A stretch of 64,000 nucleotides of DNA from assembly GCA_963675135.1 (NCBI GenBank), contig OY776120.1, positions 25,944,001-26,008,000 on the forward strand, written 5' to 3'. Below, one piece after another: positions 10,268-22,849 of this stretch. Source of the DNA: Galeopsis tetrahit. Lineage: Eukaryota; Streptophyta; Magnoliopsida; Lamiales; Lamiaceae. Each line of letters starts with the position of its first letter. The stretch's first letter is position 1. Both the position numbers and the translations under genes were made by a program. The notes beneath the pieces were generated by a model. That model saw only the letters and a program-made list of their open reading frames with translations, did not search any database and had not been told where the DNA came from.

Positions 10268-12408
10268 CTAGTTTTTGCCTGTGCGATGCACGGGTTAGTT
10301 ATAAAACTTGAGTGAATCAAAAGAAAATGACGATCAGTCGTGGAGGTCTTTAAAATTTTCAATGATGAAAGACTCGACAGTTTAGACTGGATCTCCGTGT
10401 TAGAAGTACAAAGTTTCCAATAAATTTTATGTGTCTCCTTTTCTAATAGAAAAGACTTACTCTATCAGAAAATAAAAAAATTCATTTGTGAGAATAAATG
10501 AAAAGGTTGCATCCATTGGCACTGACGAACAAACAAATAAAGTCCACAATTTTGCAAAGCAAGACATAAAATTGTTCACATCCCTACAATTCAAAAATTC
10601 AACTAAGATTCAAAATTCCGAAAAAATAAGTAAATAATTAAAACATTAATTAGATATGTTCTAAGGCAACACTAAAAAAATAGAGATTTAAGACTAAAAA
10701 GAAACGACAACACCCTCAATTAAACATTCACAATATTTGTACATTAATAGTAATTTAAGCAAAATAAACCAAATCAACAAGCTGTAAAGTGGTCATTTAT
10801 AGGTGGGTAAAGTAATTAACTGATAACTTTCTCAGCATTCTTGAGGGCAAGCTAAAATCAAACATACAACATTACAGTGTATTTAACTCATTTAAAATGT
10901 GTGTACAATTAGGATAATAATCATGCATGAGGTTATACCGCAGAATGAGTAGTTGGATCCATTCCAACCAATGGACTGTATTCTGAGGAAGATGGAGGCA
11001 CGTGTCTAAGGAATTGACTAAACCTGGTCGAATATGGGAAAATCAAATTCAACCAACATAAATAACAGTTAGTATGCAGAAGTAGGAACAACATAATATA
11101 AAGAATCAATGTTGCCTTAATTTTTCTTCCCACGTAAAACCAAACATACCATCAAAATACGTTATGTGATGAGACTTCATATTCATAATTGGCAAAGCAG
11201 GCCAATCTCGAAAACTACACCTTATAACCAAGATAAATTTAGCACTCTTAATTCTATATGGCATGAACATTAGCCTTTTATGTTTCATGATCTACGGTTG
11301 CATTCAATATTCATGCATGCATTTGTAAGAGCTTAAACCTAATAAATTTGATGCCAACAATGAGTTATAGTACTTAAATAATTACTACATTCGTCCCTCT
11401 ATAAGGTTTACAATTTTTTTTTGATCCGTTCAACCTAAAGTTTACATGATTTCCTTATTTGGAACCCAATATTTAATTCTTTCCACAGGGCAGGGGCTAG
11501 TGTAAGGATGATTTTCTCCCCAGGTCTCTCAAGTGCAGTAGACAATAGAGAACTAAACTCCATAACCAACATATGAAAGTAGGCAGGGAAAACAAAACAA
11601 TAATGCACAATAATTATCACTACTTTTCTGGTAGAAATTAAGAACGGAAAATTTTAATTTAAAGATAGAAATAAAATATGCAAGTAAATATACAATCATA
11701 AAAAGAATAAAACGTACAAAGTTGGGAGAGCCTCCATAGTAAGCAAGAACCAAGTTCACAACTCCTCCCGCTCTATAAACCCATTCTACCACATCTGTCT
11801 CTTGTAAAATTGTTTGTGCCATCCACTGCACACAAATTAAAAAACATGCACTTATTTTCTGTCACGGATGAACCCATTTCGCTAAGGATATAATTTCACG
11901 CAAAAAATTCTCAGATAGTAAATTAATTCCCAAATTAGATTATGGAGAACATGCAAAAATTTAGTAGAAAAATGTTACACCACGCTGAAACCTTTTCGAA
12001 TCACGACGTGTTGTCCTCCTTTGTGGTCGCTGTCACCGTTAGAGACCTCCACTTTTTAATGGATTGATGAAGGGTATGTTTAACGCAGAGATCAGGATTT
12101 TAATCGTTGAGATGAAAAACTCGATCGATAAATTCTTGATTTAGTAGGAGAGTAGAGGGAGAGACAACTCGGATGCCATCTTTATTGACAAAATCTTTAA
12201 TGGAGTGGGAAGAAGAAGATGAACGGTTGAAACTTAAAAGTAGAAACGGTTGAACATAATTATAAGCATTAAAAAGCAATATTGACACATGGCAGGAGCA
12301 TAATCAACCTCAAACAACATGTGTCGATGACGTGTCATACACATGTCAAGACCTGGAGAGCCACATATCAAGCTTTGAAGAGAGTTTTCTTCCTTTTATA
12401 TATATAGA
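10268..12408 (-). mobile_element. Non-autonomous Helitron with captured exon-like pieces
   Basis: On the minus strand the element begins with TC (12408-12407, TCTATATATATAAAAGGAAG) and ends with CTAG at 10271-10268. The hairpin CCCGTGC-ATC-GCACAGG (one G-T pair) lies six bases before the CTAG. It sits between host A and T, as Helitrons do, with no target duplication. These are the standard Helitron termini. Length is 2141 bp. No Rep/helicase coding sequence is present, so it is non-autonomous. Inside are several short segments with plausible splice borders, listed separately. Confidence 0.75.
10944..11825 (-). pseudogene. Captured gene fragment(s) inside the Helitron, identity unknown
   Basis: Four exon-like pieces lie in order on the minus strand. 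(1) 11825-11718, between a TGTGTGCAG acceptor and a GTACGT donor, 36 residues including DVVEWVYRAGGVVNLVLAYY. (2) About 11590-11480, reading LLSTALERPGEKIILTLAP. (3) About 11228-11150, reading CSFRDWPALPIMNMKSHHIT. (4) About 11026-10944, reading FSQFLRHVPPSSSEYSPLVG. The hydrophobic and charged patterning looks like real protein, and the borders look like splice sites, so this is probably a transduplicated host gene segment. I do not recognise the donor gene. No full reading frame joins the pieces here. Confidence 0.45.
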
Positions 12409-13730
12409 TTGACATCTTTTAAATGTAGGATCAATCACATAAATTAAGATATTATGATGTAACCCCTTTCAAAAAAATAAAATTATGATGTAACAACATT
12501 CATATCATATTAATATTTCAGTTATCCATTAAAATAATAATAATAACATGAAAAATGACTAAAAATTGTGTAACATAAATGAATTATTTCGAATACAAGC
12601 AGTTACAATAATAATAATAATAAAAGATTAAAAGCATATAGATGAAATCTAACAATTAAAATTTACAAACTGATCCAGTGTGAAGAAAATCTTTTTTTAC
12701 AAATTAATGACTTCAATCGACACTGAATCAAGAAACGACGACCTCCGTTCTTCAAAGATACAATTCCTACTACATTCATGATTTTGAAGTTGAACATTAG
12801 GAAATAATCTACCCCTGTTCTTCTATATGTAACAAAAAAATAAATCAATTTGATAATGAATATTGACCGAAAATAAAAAGTGATACGATAAGTAATTAAA
12901 TTACATTCATTCTTATCCAAAGCTCTATAAAAAAAATAAAAAACGGTGAGATGATAGTAAATTCATTCATCGAAAAAGGAATTAGTGAATTTAAGCGAGA
13001 ATGTTGATCATTATAAAAAACAAACAAAGAAACTGGAAAATTTTCAATAATTCTTCAAATGATCTTGATGAATACAAACGAAACTTTAGAACAAACCTTC
13101 AAATCTATGCAACAATCTTCAAATACATATTCAACCATTATATACATCTATAAATCTTCAAATACAAATTCGACTATTATACATATCTATATCTTTTCAG
13201 AATAATAGATCTAGAAAAAATAAGTAAAATTGAACTCCATATCAATGGAAAAGAAGATGGAGATGTTTGGTGATGAAAATGAACAATGAAATATGAAATA
13301 TGGGTATAAATAGGCTACAAAAATTAAATGATCCTAAATTTAAGCAATTGATCCAAAGGTCCACATTTCATCAATAAAAATAAACGGTCAATATTATGTA
13401 GGATATAAAGAATTATTTAATGTTAATTGATAGTCAAATTTACCATAATTATTAATAAGAAAAATGAATAGTTACAATGAAGTAGAAAAAATATGATCAA
13501 TGGTCGAAAATGCTTTCCGCCTAAATTAAATATGGTAATCCGTAGGTGTATTATATTAGTATAAATGTGTTCGGTGGATTCTTGATTAATATTTTAATGT
13601 TCTTACCCTTAATTTTTTTTTTAACAAGTTGAATATATTATTATCTTAAAACCGAAATACGACACCATTTTCTAATACAATTCACATCGCAATTTCGGGT
13701 AAGTATCAAAGAGAGACAACATCTATCGCT
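12409..13730. other. AT-rich intergenic DNA upstream of the membrane-protein gene
   Basis: Nothing coding is supported. There are simple AATAAT runs near 12535-12625 and low-complexity A/T blocks throughout. The last part, up to about 13730, must hold the promoter of the gene at 13831. From about 13731 onward the sequence is repeated almost exactly at 62907, whereas the DNA before it is not. Confidence 0.5.
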
Positions 13731-13830
13731 CTCCCCGGATCTCACCTTCAATTTCAAAGCTCCTCTTTAAGCTCCAACTCCCAAGTAACAGTCATACACA
13801 GACGATCAATCCTCAGAACCCAACAACTGA

Positions 13831-15873
13831 ATGGCCATTTTTCCCAGAAAAGGCAAGTTAATTTTTGTATTATTAACTGTTTCTTTGCTTATATCAGATT
13901 TATTTTCTTTCCCACGCTTTTCTTGCCTAGTTCTTGCATCAGAATCAGACCCACCTTCAATTTCTAACTCAGTAATCGAAACGGCTAGTGAAAATGACTA
14001 CCATTTTAAGGAAAAACTTGATCTTGACCATGAAATTAGCAACCCTGATGTTTTTCTGAGAAAGCAGCAATTCCAATTGGAAAAACTTGAAGAATTAGTT
14101 CAAAATCTGAAACAGCTTGTTATTAGGTTAGAATCACGTGTTCCAGATGCACCTGAAAAAATAAATACTAAGCCCCTGCCCCCATCATCATCATCATCTG
14201 GTGATGCACTAATTGATTTGGAGAAAATTAAACTAGAGGAGAGTTTTCCTGTTAAAGAGGAAGTAAGGGAAGGGGCGGTGGAGACAGTTTCGGTGAAAAA
14301 GTTCAACTCATTGTGGTCGGAGAGGTTTCAGTTTGTGTCAGCTGTGAAATTGAGGTCCAACCCAACTTGTGTTAATGTGTTGCCTTTTAGGGATTTTGAG
14401 GGTTTGAGTAAGTATTTTGCTGTTGGGGATGATAAGGGTAGGTTATATGTGTTCTTGAGGAGTGGGGATGTTGCCTTAGAGTTGGATTCGGAGGAGCCCT
14501 TTCCGATTACTGCCATTGTCTCTTACTTGTCCGTGTACAAGAATGAGAGCACGATTATCACTGGCCATGAAAATGGCGTGATTGTAATGCATAGGGTTTG
14601 GGAGACGTTGTCTGGTGAAGAATGGAGTTCACTTCACTTTGAGAAAGTTGGGAGATTTGAGTTGCCTGAATCTGGTGGGTCCTGTATTAACATGTTAGAA
14701 ATGCATCATGTTGGTCGGAAGAGGTACATTTTAGCAACCGATGGGGGTGGAAAAATCATCGTGTTTAGGGAGGACGGGACTGTATACGGGTCTACTACTC
14801 CTAGTAGACAACCGATTGCCTTCTTGAAACAAAGGCTTTTGTTTCTTACTGAGAATGGGGCGGGCTCTTTAGATTTAAGAACAATGAAACTGAAAGAGAC
14901 GGAATGCGAAGGGTTCAACGGTTCTACTGCAATTAGTTATGTTTTTGATGCCATGGATCGATCAAAGGCGTACGGGCTTACATTAGAAGGTGATTTGGTT
15001 CAAACGCTGTTATTAGGGGACGTAATGAATTTCAAATGTCGGGTTAGATCAAAGAGGAAGCTGGATTTGGATGAACCTATTGCCTTGCAAGCAATCAAGG
15101 GCTATTTGGTCATTTCCAACAGGGAGAAGGTTTTCGTATACAACGTCTCGTCTCAGCATTACGTTAGAGCTGGTGGGGTGAGGCTTTTGTTCTCGGCAGG
15201 CCACAATGAAATTATAGCAGCTTTTCTAAATCAGCAAGCTGTTGATGTAACCAATGAGAGCAGAGTTCAAACACCCTTGATAACAACTGATCACGAGAAG
15301 CTCGTTATCATTAGTCTTGGAAATGGATATGTTTCAATGTACCGTTCCAACCTTCCCGTTTCCAAGAACGAGTTCAACAGCATTTTGTGGACGAGCCCCG
15401 TTCTATTATTCATCCTTTTCCTCTTTGGAGCATGGCATTTCTTCGCTAACAAGAAGGAGGCACTCACCTCATGGGGCCCGGACGACCCGTTTAGCTCAGC
15501 ATCTGCCACGAGTGGAGCTCCACTGGGTTCGGGCCCTGGCGATCGTTCTTTCACGGATTCTTCTAGAAACTCTGAAATCATGGAGCTAAGAGGGGGTGGT
15601 TTAAGAGGTTCTTCTTCTAGGTACGTTTCTCCGCCTCGTTATCCTGGTGGGGCACCAAATCCATATAGGCCGGGCCCTGATACGGATTCTAGACCTGCTT
15701 CGAATCCCTACAGGCCGGGCCCGGATACGGATTCTAGAGCAGCTTCTGTTGACCCCCGTTTCAGAGCAAATTCGGAGCTGAAATATCGGGGGGCAAATGT
15801 TGAAGCTGCAGGGGTTCCCAAGAGACGGGACCCCCTGTTCGTAAATAGTCAAGTTGTGGACGATAACAATTGA
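13831..15873 (+). CDS. Single-pass membrane protein, At1g75140-like
   Basis: An intronless 680-residue frame opens at ATG 13831 and ends at TGA 15871. Residues 8-37 form an N-terminal hydrophobic signal or anchor. Residues 75-105 are a short Leu-rich coiled coil, and residues 160-500 have repeated beta-strand patterns such as KYFAVGDDKGRLYVF and STIITGHENGVIVMH, suggesting a WD/beta-propeller-like lumenal domain. Near residues 515-535 is a strong membrane span (SPVLLFILFLFGAWHFFA), followed by a Ser/Gly/Pro-rich tail with two copies of NPYRPGPDTDSR. I recognise the overall protein as the plant family annotated as uncharacterized membrane protein At1g75140; its biochemical role is not known to me. 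A near-identical copy starts at 63007. This copy shows no defects. Confidence 0.85.
   Translation: MAIFPRKGKLIFVLLTVSLLISDLFSFPRFSCLVLASESDPPSISNSVIETASENDYHFKEKLDLDHEISNPDVFLRKQQFQLEKLEELVQNLKQLVIRLESRVPDAPEKINTKPLPPSSSSSGDALIDLEKIKLEESFPVKEEVREGAVETVSVKKFNSLWSERFQFVSAVKLRSNPTCVNVLPFRDFEGLSKYFAVGDDKGRLYVFLRSGDVALELDSEEPFPITAIVSYLSVYKNESTIITGHENGVIVMHRVWETLSGEEWSSLHFEKVGRFELPESGGSCINMLEMHHVGRKRYILATDGGGKIIVFREDGTVYGSTTPSRQPIAFLKQRLLFLTENGAGSLDLRTMKLKETECEGFNGSTAISYVFDAMDRSKAYGLTLEGDLVQTLLLGDVMNFKCRVRSKRKLDLDEPIALQAIKGYLVISNREKVFVYNVSSQHYVRAGGVRLLFSAGHNEIIAAFLNQQAVDVTNESRVQTPLITTDHEKLVIISLGNGYVSMYRSNLPVSKNEFNSILWTSPVLLFILFLFGAWHFFANKKEALTSWGPDDPFSSASATSGAPLGSGPGDRSFTDSSRNSEIMELRGGGLRGSSSRYVSPPRYPGGAPNPYRPGPDTDSRPASNPYRPGPDTDSRAASVDPRFRANSELKYRGANVEAAGVPKRRDPLFVNSQVVDDNN
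15673..15740 (+). repeat. Short tandem duplication in the C-terminal tail of the membrane protein
   Basis: Two in-frame copies encode YRPGPDTDSR-x-AS, separated by NP. The repeat is Pro/Gly-rich and probably disordered; it may vary in copy number among relatives. Confidence 0.7.
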
Positions 15874-16686
15874 CATTGCAGTTTCCACGTTATACATGAA
15901 TAAGTTTGTTTACCTTTGGACTTGTTTCTGTAGTTGTGATTTTGTAATATTATTATATCAGAAAACAAATAATTGGTAAATCGAAAGCAGTTGTTACCAA
16001 CCAAACATGTAGTCAATTTTATTAAGGTAATGTCATGTCTCATTTGTTTAATTTTACTTTGGAGCACTTAGCTTATCTTCTGAGACATGCATTTTTCTTA
16101 CAATTGGAAATGCTGACAAACCATTGCAGCAGCAGCAGCTTCTAACATGTTTGCTGTATGACTATTTTTGGAAATTACTAGTATATCCTATCCTATCCTT
16201 GCCTTGACTTGCCCTGCAGGGCTTTAATGTGTACCACATGTTTTTTGTGCACACATTAAAGCCACTGACCTCGATTCAATTGCCTATTAGTTCACGGGAT
16301 GTGGCCGTTTGGCATATCTACAAATGGTTCAAAAAATTAAATCACTTTTTTCCACAAGTACTGCCGAATGACCCCATCATTTGAGATGTGGACATGCTGT
16401 TTTTAAATAACCCCCCTAATTGTGTTTACAACATTGTCGAATTCGACACTGGTTCGTCAAGGAAAAGAACAAATTCGGAAGTTTTTTCCGAGTTTTGAAG
16501 AATTCTCGGCCATAATCCAAGTTTTTGTTAAAAACCCGGAAAATATTTTTGAATTTTTATCAAAAACTCAGAATTTTTTTTCCTAATTGCTGTAAAAAAA
16601 CTCGGACTTTTTCCCGAGTTTTTACAAAAACTGATCAAAATTTTTTGTGAGTTTTTTTCGAAAAAACTTGGAAATTTTCGGTGAAG
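15874..16686. other. Intergenic DNA with a hairpin and an ACTCGG-rich tract
   Basis: 15874-16130 should hold the 3' UTR of the preceding gene (AATAAG near 15899, T-rich after). A 13-bp perfect inverted repeat lies at 16220-16263. From about 16470 to 16680 the sequence alternates AAAAACTCGGA and TTTTTCCGAGTTTT in both orientations, an unusual low-complexity tract just before the first surviving exon of the ATPase pseudogene. No gene is seen. Confidence 0.5.
16220..16263. repeat. Inverted repeat, 13-bp perfect stem
   Basis: GGCTTTAATGTGT at 16220-16232 pairs with ACACATTAAAGCC at 16251-16263 around an 18-base loop. It could be a transcript-end hairpin or the remnant of a small foldback element. 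No transposon ends are recognised. Confidence 0.6.
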
Positions 16687-19600
16687 GATATTGAACATGA
16701 TCTCGAGGCTCAAACTCATGACTGCTTTGTTGCACTTGAAGTGCTTCGGGAGGTACTGGCTTCAGATGATTATAATTTTTACATGACTATTATCGTGCAG
16801 AATTTCATGTATGTGTTTCCATTAGTTTTGGTATTTATATTTTTTCCATGATTATGCAGGTTTTGGAGTCACAGCGTCCCCTTGTGGTATATTTCTCAGA
16901 TTCTTCTATGTGGTTATCAAAGGCAGTTTCTAAGTCAAATCTAACAGAGTTTGTTAGCAAAATGCAAGAGATGTTTGATAAACTATCAGGGCCTGTAGTT
17001 CTGATTTGTGGTAGAAATAAAGTGGAAGCAGGGTCAAATAAAGAAAAGGAGAAATTTGTAAGTTTCAATTTGCCAGAAATGGCTTTAATTTGCATTTCCT
17101 TTATGCTCTGTAGGCCTTGATGCTTAGTTTCTTTAACCAAAATGACATGTTCATTTTTAGCTCAGCTAGGCGTGATGATTCTCTACATGCAACTTTTTTC
17201 TTTTTTGGTTTCCAACAGACAATGATACTTCCAAACTTGGGCCGTCTTGCTAAGTTGGTAATGCTCAGAGACTCTAAAACTCTTTCGTTCATCCAAACCT
17301 GGCCTGTCTTGCTAAGTTTATTTAACTGCCTTATGTCTTGTAGAATAAGACTTACAGTTTTATCGTGTATGTTTCTGTTGATGGTTTTGAAAAAAAAAAG
17401 GTTTCTCATATCTGAAGCTGTATGGTTTAAAGTCTAACTTAATTCATTTACGGCTCTAGTTAGTTATTTGTTTGGAATATATGCAGCAATATTTCCCAAT
17501 TTTTCTCTACGCAAGTGATGTGATGCTTATGGGAGACCTGTACTGGTTCTCGATGACATTACAATATTAAATTAATACAAAAGTTCATTCATTTGAAGGC
17601 TATATCAGTATAAAAATAGAAAGTTGTAAAGAGAAAAAAAATATACCTTGCACAGGTTCAAGTAAATCAAATCCTTTTAGGCATTTCCTACAAAATACAT
17701 TAAGGTTCATATTAGTTGCTTTGACTGAAAATGCAAATAAAAAGAATATTGATATCCGTTGCATAATCTTTTACTGAAAGCCTGTAATTGCAAGTAGTTT
17801 TCTTTTAATGCAAGATGCACGTTATGTGAGCTCATGTGTTAGTTGTTATTTTGTATACTTTCTTCACAAGTTGATTACTTGATTAGCATCTTGAACTGGT
17901 TTAGGACTATAATATTCTTTACATAATGTTTATTTTTCTCTTTTCAGCCTCTTTCTTTGAAGAGCCTTACAGAGGGGTTAAAATCCAATAAACGGTCTGG
18001 AGAGGATGATATATATAAGTTATTCACTAATGTGATGAGTATACACCCCCCAAAGGTAGTTCTTTATGACATCACAATAATATTGGAATTTATTTCATGT
18101 TGAGGTATGCTGCTATTTTGCTCTGGTGAAAATTCTGTTACATTAACTACGACTATTGTCTACTGGAGGTACAGTTTGCTATACTAATCATTCTAGTTTC
18201 TTTGTCTTTTAATTTTTCTCTGTATGTCAATCTGTTCGACACTAGTGTCAATCACATTTTAATATTGAGGAAATTTCCATAGTGCTTCACAATTTCACTT
18301 AGCAAGCATTTTGTTCAAACACAAACAAGAAGTTTTTTTGTTACTTTACCCCATGAACAACTGAAAAACTTTAAACTTGAACATCTTATAGTTCTGGAGC
18401 AATATTAATAAATTAGGATGAATAAACATAGGAAAGACTAATATTTTCTTTTATTATATGATGATCACAGGAGGAAGATCTCTTGGGGATATTCAATAAA
18501 CAGATCGAAGAAGACAGGAAATTAGTGATATCACGAAGCAACTTGAGCGAAATGCACAGGGTACATTCACAATTTTATTCTTGGTGGTCGTGTTTGTATC
18601 CTTTATTTTGTTTTGTTTTGTTTACGTCCTGCCAACAAGCTTTTTTTTTTCTTTTTGTTTTTAAAGTCATATGGTCCTTGTCATGTGATGATGTTGAGGA
18701 ATGGATGCTATATGATATTATTTTTATCAATGATTGAAAATATCTCTTTGTTCATTTCAGGTTCTTGAGGACCATGGCTTATCATGCATCAACTTGTTGC
18801 ATGTAAACACAGCTGATGTGATACTAACAAAAGAGAGTAAGATACTCATTCCTACACCCATGTGAATACAAATAGATGAGCAAAATATGCAACCTATGCA
18901 TGTCACAATTTTCCAGAACTATCTTCTTTAGAGCTGATAAATATTAGAAGCTTCTTTTTCATGATGACATGGTGGGTACAAATTTCTTATCTCAAGTGAT
19001 TCTTTTGCTGCCTCACTCATCCTGATGCAAGTTGACACTGCATAACTGGTAGCACTGCCTCTAGTAGCACTCATGTAAAATACCAAGATTATACAAACAG
19101 TCAAACACTGGGTGGATGCAATCGAAAAAGCAATTAGAATTGTAGTTCTTTTAAGTATAATTTTATGACATGTAGTTCTATACTTTTTCAAATTCTTTGT
19201 TTGCATGTAATTTTCAATTTGAGTTGAAAGTTGAAACTACCGTAGATTATACTACTTGAAGTCCAACTGCCTCCTTTCTCACTCAACTGGAAAAATAAAG
19301 GTTGCTGCTAAAAATAAAAAGTAAAACCAGACTGATACAAAAATTATGAAGTTATCCAGAATTCCTGCAAAAAAAAAAAAAAAAAACTGAAATACAAAGG
19401 GAAAAAGTAGATGAGCTGATGGCATTGCAATATATGAGATCAACGTTAATGTACCACATGATTGAGATTGCCTTCTCTATTTTTGCATTAAAATGTTGAA
19501 GCCTTTCATATTTGAAGTGTTGATGGAGAAGATAAATGTTTCAAAAATCTACTTTCTCCTTTTATTCATGATTTTTGTGACTACATGTTATTCCCTTTTT

Positions 19601-22600
19601 GTTTATGAATTGCAGAAGCAGAGAAGGTGGTTGGCTGGGCCAAGAATCATTACCTTTCCTCGTGTCTCCTTCCTTTGGTCAAGGGGGATCGGTTACAAGT
19701 GCATCGTGAGAGGTAATTACTGTGTGTGTGTTTGTTTATCAAAGGATAAAATTTTATCTGCATCTAGTTGATCGCTGTAAATATTTTATGTGCAGCCTTG
19801 AACTTGCAATTTTGAGGTTAAAGGAGCAGGAGACAGCTTCCAAGAAGTCTTCACAGAATTTAAAGGTTTTTTCTTTTGGTTTCTTTCACTTTTATTTTTT
19901 ACAAAATTATACAAAAAAGAATTACAACTTTTGTATTATATTAATGCAAAACTTATGCAGAACCTTGCGAAGGATGAGTACGAGACCAACTTTGTTTCAG
20001 CGGTTGTTCCTCCCGGAGAGATTGGTGTCAAATTTGATGATGTCGGTGCACTCGAGGACGTGAAGAAGGCATTGAATGAGCTTGTGATTCTCCCTATGCG
20101 GAGGCCTGAGCTTTTTACCTCTGGAAATTTGCTCCGGGTAACTTAATGTCATGTAATGCATATACTTTTCCATTCTGATGTCAAAAGTAAAACTGATGTT
20201 TTTTTTTTTTGTTTTACTTGATCAGCCTTGCAAAGGAATATTACTTTTTGGTCCCCCTGGAACTGGAAAAACCCTTCTCGCAAAGGCGCTTGCAACAGAA
20301 GCTGGGGCAAATTTCATAAGCATTACTGGCTCAACCCTCACATCTAAGGTAAGTGAAATTATGGCCTTACAAAATTTGTAATTTTGTTGAGCTTTATTTC
20401 TGATGTTAAGGATGACTTTCTTGCAAAACTATAAATTATATGGTTTAATGCTTGGGGCATGTATCCTTTATTGTTTCAACTGCCACTGGCTTATTGGTTT
20501 TATTGTTTGGGTATCCATTTGCTGCTTCGTAGATAATGTTAGTAGTGACTTTGCTCAATTTTGCAAGTTAGCAATGTTGTTTTTGCTTTGTATACAAATG
20601 AAATTGGCATCACTAGGATATTTAAAGAGACGGTTGAAAAAATAATGAAGATTCTATATTGTCCAATTTATTTCATAGCCTGATTAAACAAATGAATGGA
20701 AGATGGCATGGCAGGAACTAGGAAGGGGAAATAAAGACATTTTTATACTGAGTAATTTTGTAATTATCGACTCTAGAAGTGATACTTGAATATTTTTCCC
20801 ATTAATTGGTCAAAAAGCCTCTGTTCTGAGTTGCCCTTTTATGAAACTTTAGAAAAAATCGGACCAACTTGCACAAAGGCATGGTGAATTTTTAGATGGA
20901 TAAATTCATACGGGTGATTAAACTTTAGTTAGTGAGAAAGCAGTTTCTTCTATGTAAGATCATCTGCAGCCATGAGTTCTCCTTTGGGAAATGTAACATT
21001 ATAATATCGTTTTTCTCAATTTATGCATTGGAAAATTCTGTTGCTTATGCGGTGTGCTGGTCAGGAATTGCAACTGGAAGTTATTTAACTGGTAGGCATA
21101 ATTTCTTTTAATGCTGCCGGCTACCTTACTATATCGGCATTTGTAGTACGTCCTTACTCCTTACTGGACTCATCTTTGTACATGTGGATATTTTTCGCAA
21201 AACGTCGCTCCTCGACTGGTTAATGATACTGAAGCTAGAGAAGAAATTACATATTCGTAATTGCGGTGTTAAATTGTTTTGGCATCTAGACAAATATAGA
21301 GTAAGAAAAGAAGAATAACTCATGAAAAGTGATTTTCTAATATTGCTTTGCCTGAAGATGCTATACCCTAAACTCATGTCCATAACATCCATATTGTTTA
21401 AGCTATCCACCTTTGGGATTGGTGATGTAATACTGACAAGGAATCAGCAATTGATATCCATAATCTTGTACTGCATATGGATATGAGCAATCAATTTGTC
21501 TTGTCCCTACTTTATAAGACTACCAAAAACAGACAACAGATTTTCATTATTCATACACTACTTTATATTGATTATATTTCTAATGCTTTCTAGTTCCTTA
21601 CGTTTTTTGCTTGCTTCTAATGCAGTGGTTCGGGGATGCTGAAAAGCTCACTAGAGCACTGTTCTCCTTTGCTAGCAAGCTGGCTCCTGTAATTATTTTT
21701 GTTGATGAGGTGAGATTACCTCTACTTTATGTGCTGCCTTGTGCTGAAAGGCATAATAGTAAAAAATCCTGGAAACCTTGTCAGGAATAGGGAGTTTGAT
21801 TAATCGGGCAGTGATGGCTCCTAATTTTTCCTCCTAAATTGTAGTCACATAGCCTTGACCAAAAATTTAGCTGCTTCATCGCGACTTGATGGATATTTGT
21901 GACTGATAAGCATAATAGTTTTATTTTGTTTTCCTATATGGAGAATGGAGAGTTCAGTTTTGACTTCATTTAATTTTTTTCTTTTTTGCAATTCATGTGA
22001 GCTCAGGTTGATAGCTTGCTCGGTGTTCGTGGGGGCATGAGGCAACCAGAAGAATGAGGAACGAGTTTATGGCTGCTTGGGATGGCTTGAGGTCAAAAGA
22101 AAGCCAAAGAATCCTTATCCTTGGGGCTACAAATAGGCCATTTGACCTTGACGATGCTGTTATTCGCCGCTTACCAAGAAGGTAAACTTTTGGATCTCCA
22201 TTTTACAGTTTGGGCAATATGGGGTGGAGTTAGGGTTACTTTTATGGACGTTTGTTGCCCACTTATACAACTGATAAGAATTAAGAACACACTGATGGAA
22301 TATGTTTGCTTGACATTAGGATTTACGTTGACCTGCCTCATGCCGAAAATCGTGCGAAAATAGTTAAGATAATTGTTGCTCGGGAAAATCTGGAAGCCGA
22401 CTTCTCCTTCGAACAACTTGCAATTGCCACAGAAGGTTATTCAGGGAGCGATCTTAAGGTGGCTGCATTTTACACTTTGGAGATTGAGTGGTCAATTCTC
22501 ATTTCTAAACGTGTTTTCTGTATTTTTTTAATCTTGCAGAACCTCCGTGTTGCTGCAGCATATAGACCTGTCCAAGAGTTACTGGGTGTTGAAAGCAAGG

Positions 22601-22849
22601 TAACACTCATATTTCATGATTATTCTAGCTTCACAATCTTGCAGTTGGTGATTATTACTTGAATGCAATCCTGAAAGCATAATTTTACCATAAAAGTCAA
22701 TAGATGAATGAATTTTGTCCTAAATAAAGCCAATTATGAACTGGCTTCTCCTACTATCAGATCTTTGTGTCCTTGTATGAGAAAATGGAACGAACAGTAT
22801 GGTGAAGGTGGAACCAGGAGAAAATCACCATTCGGTTTCTGATGTCTCA
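16687..22849 (+). pseudogene. AAA-type ATPase (At1g64110/DAA1-like), 5'-truncated and frameshifted
   Basis: Splice-bounded exons follow the order of the plant P-loop ATPases of the At1g64110/DAA1 group: about 16687-16752, 16860-17057 (QRPLVVYFSDSSMWLSKAV), 17219-17257, 17948-18055, 18471-18560, 18761-18836, 19616-19712, 19796-19865, 19961-20137, 20226-20348 (Walker A GPPGTGKT), 21626-21709 (Walker B IIFVDE), 22007-22181, 22320-22458 and 22540-22599. A last remnant at 22777-22849 reads MRKWNEQYGEGGTRRKSPFG. The whole N-terminal part is absent: the first exon starts in an odd ACTCGG-rich tract less than 1 kb after the preceding gene. In the 22007 exon about ten bases are lost near 22035 compared with the family pattern, which shifts the frame and brings a TGA at 22056. 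Part of the C-terminal region before 22777 is also gone. The family is thought to act as membrane-associated AAA remodelling enzymes. This copy cannot make a working enzyme. Confidence 0.8.
20349..21625 (+). other. Long intron of the ATPase pseudogene
   Basis: It runs from the GTAAGT donor after the Walker A exon to the TGCAG acceptor before WFGDAEKL. I see no gene or clear transposon in its 1.28 kb. Confidence 0.6.
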
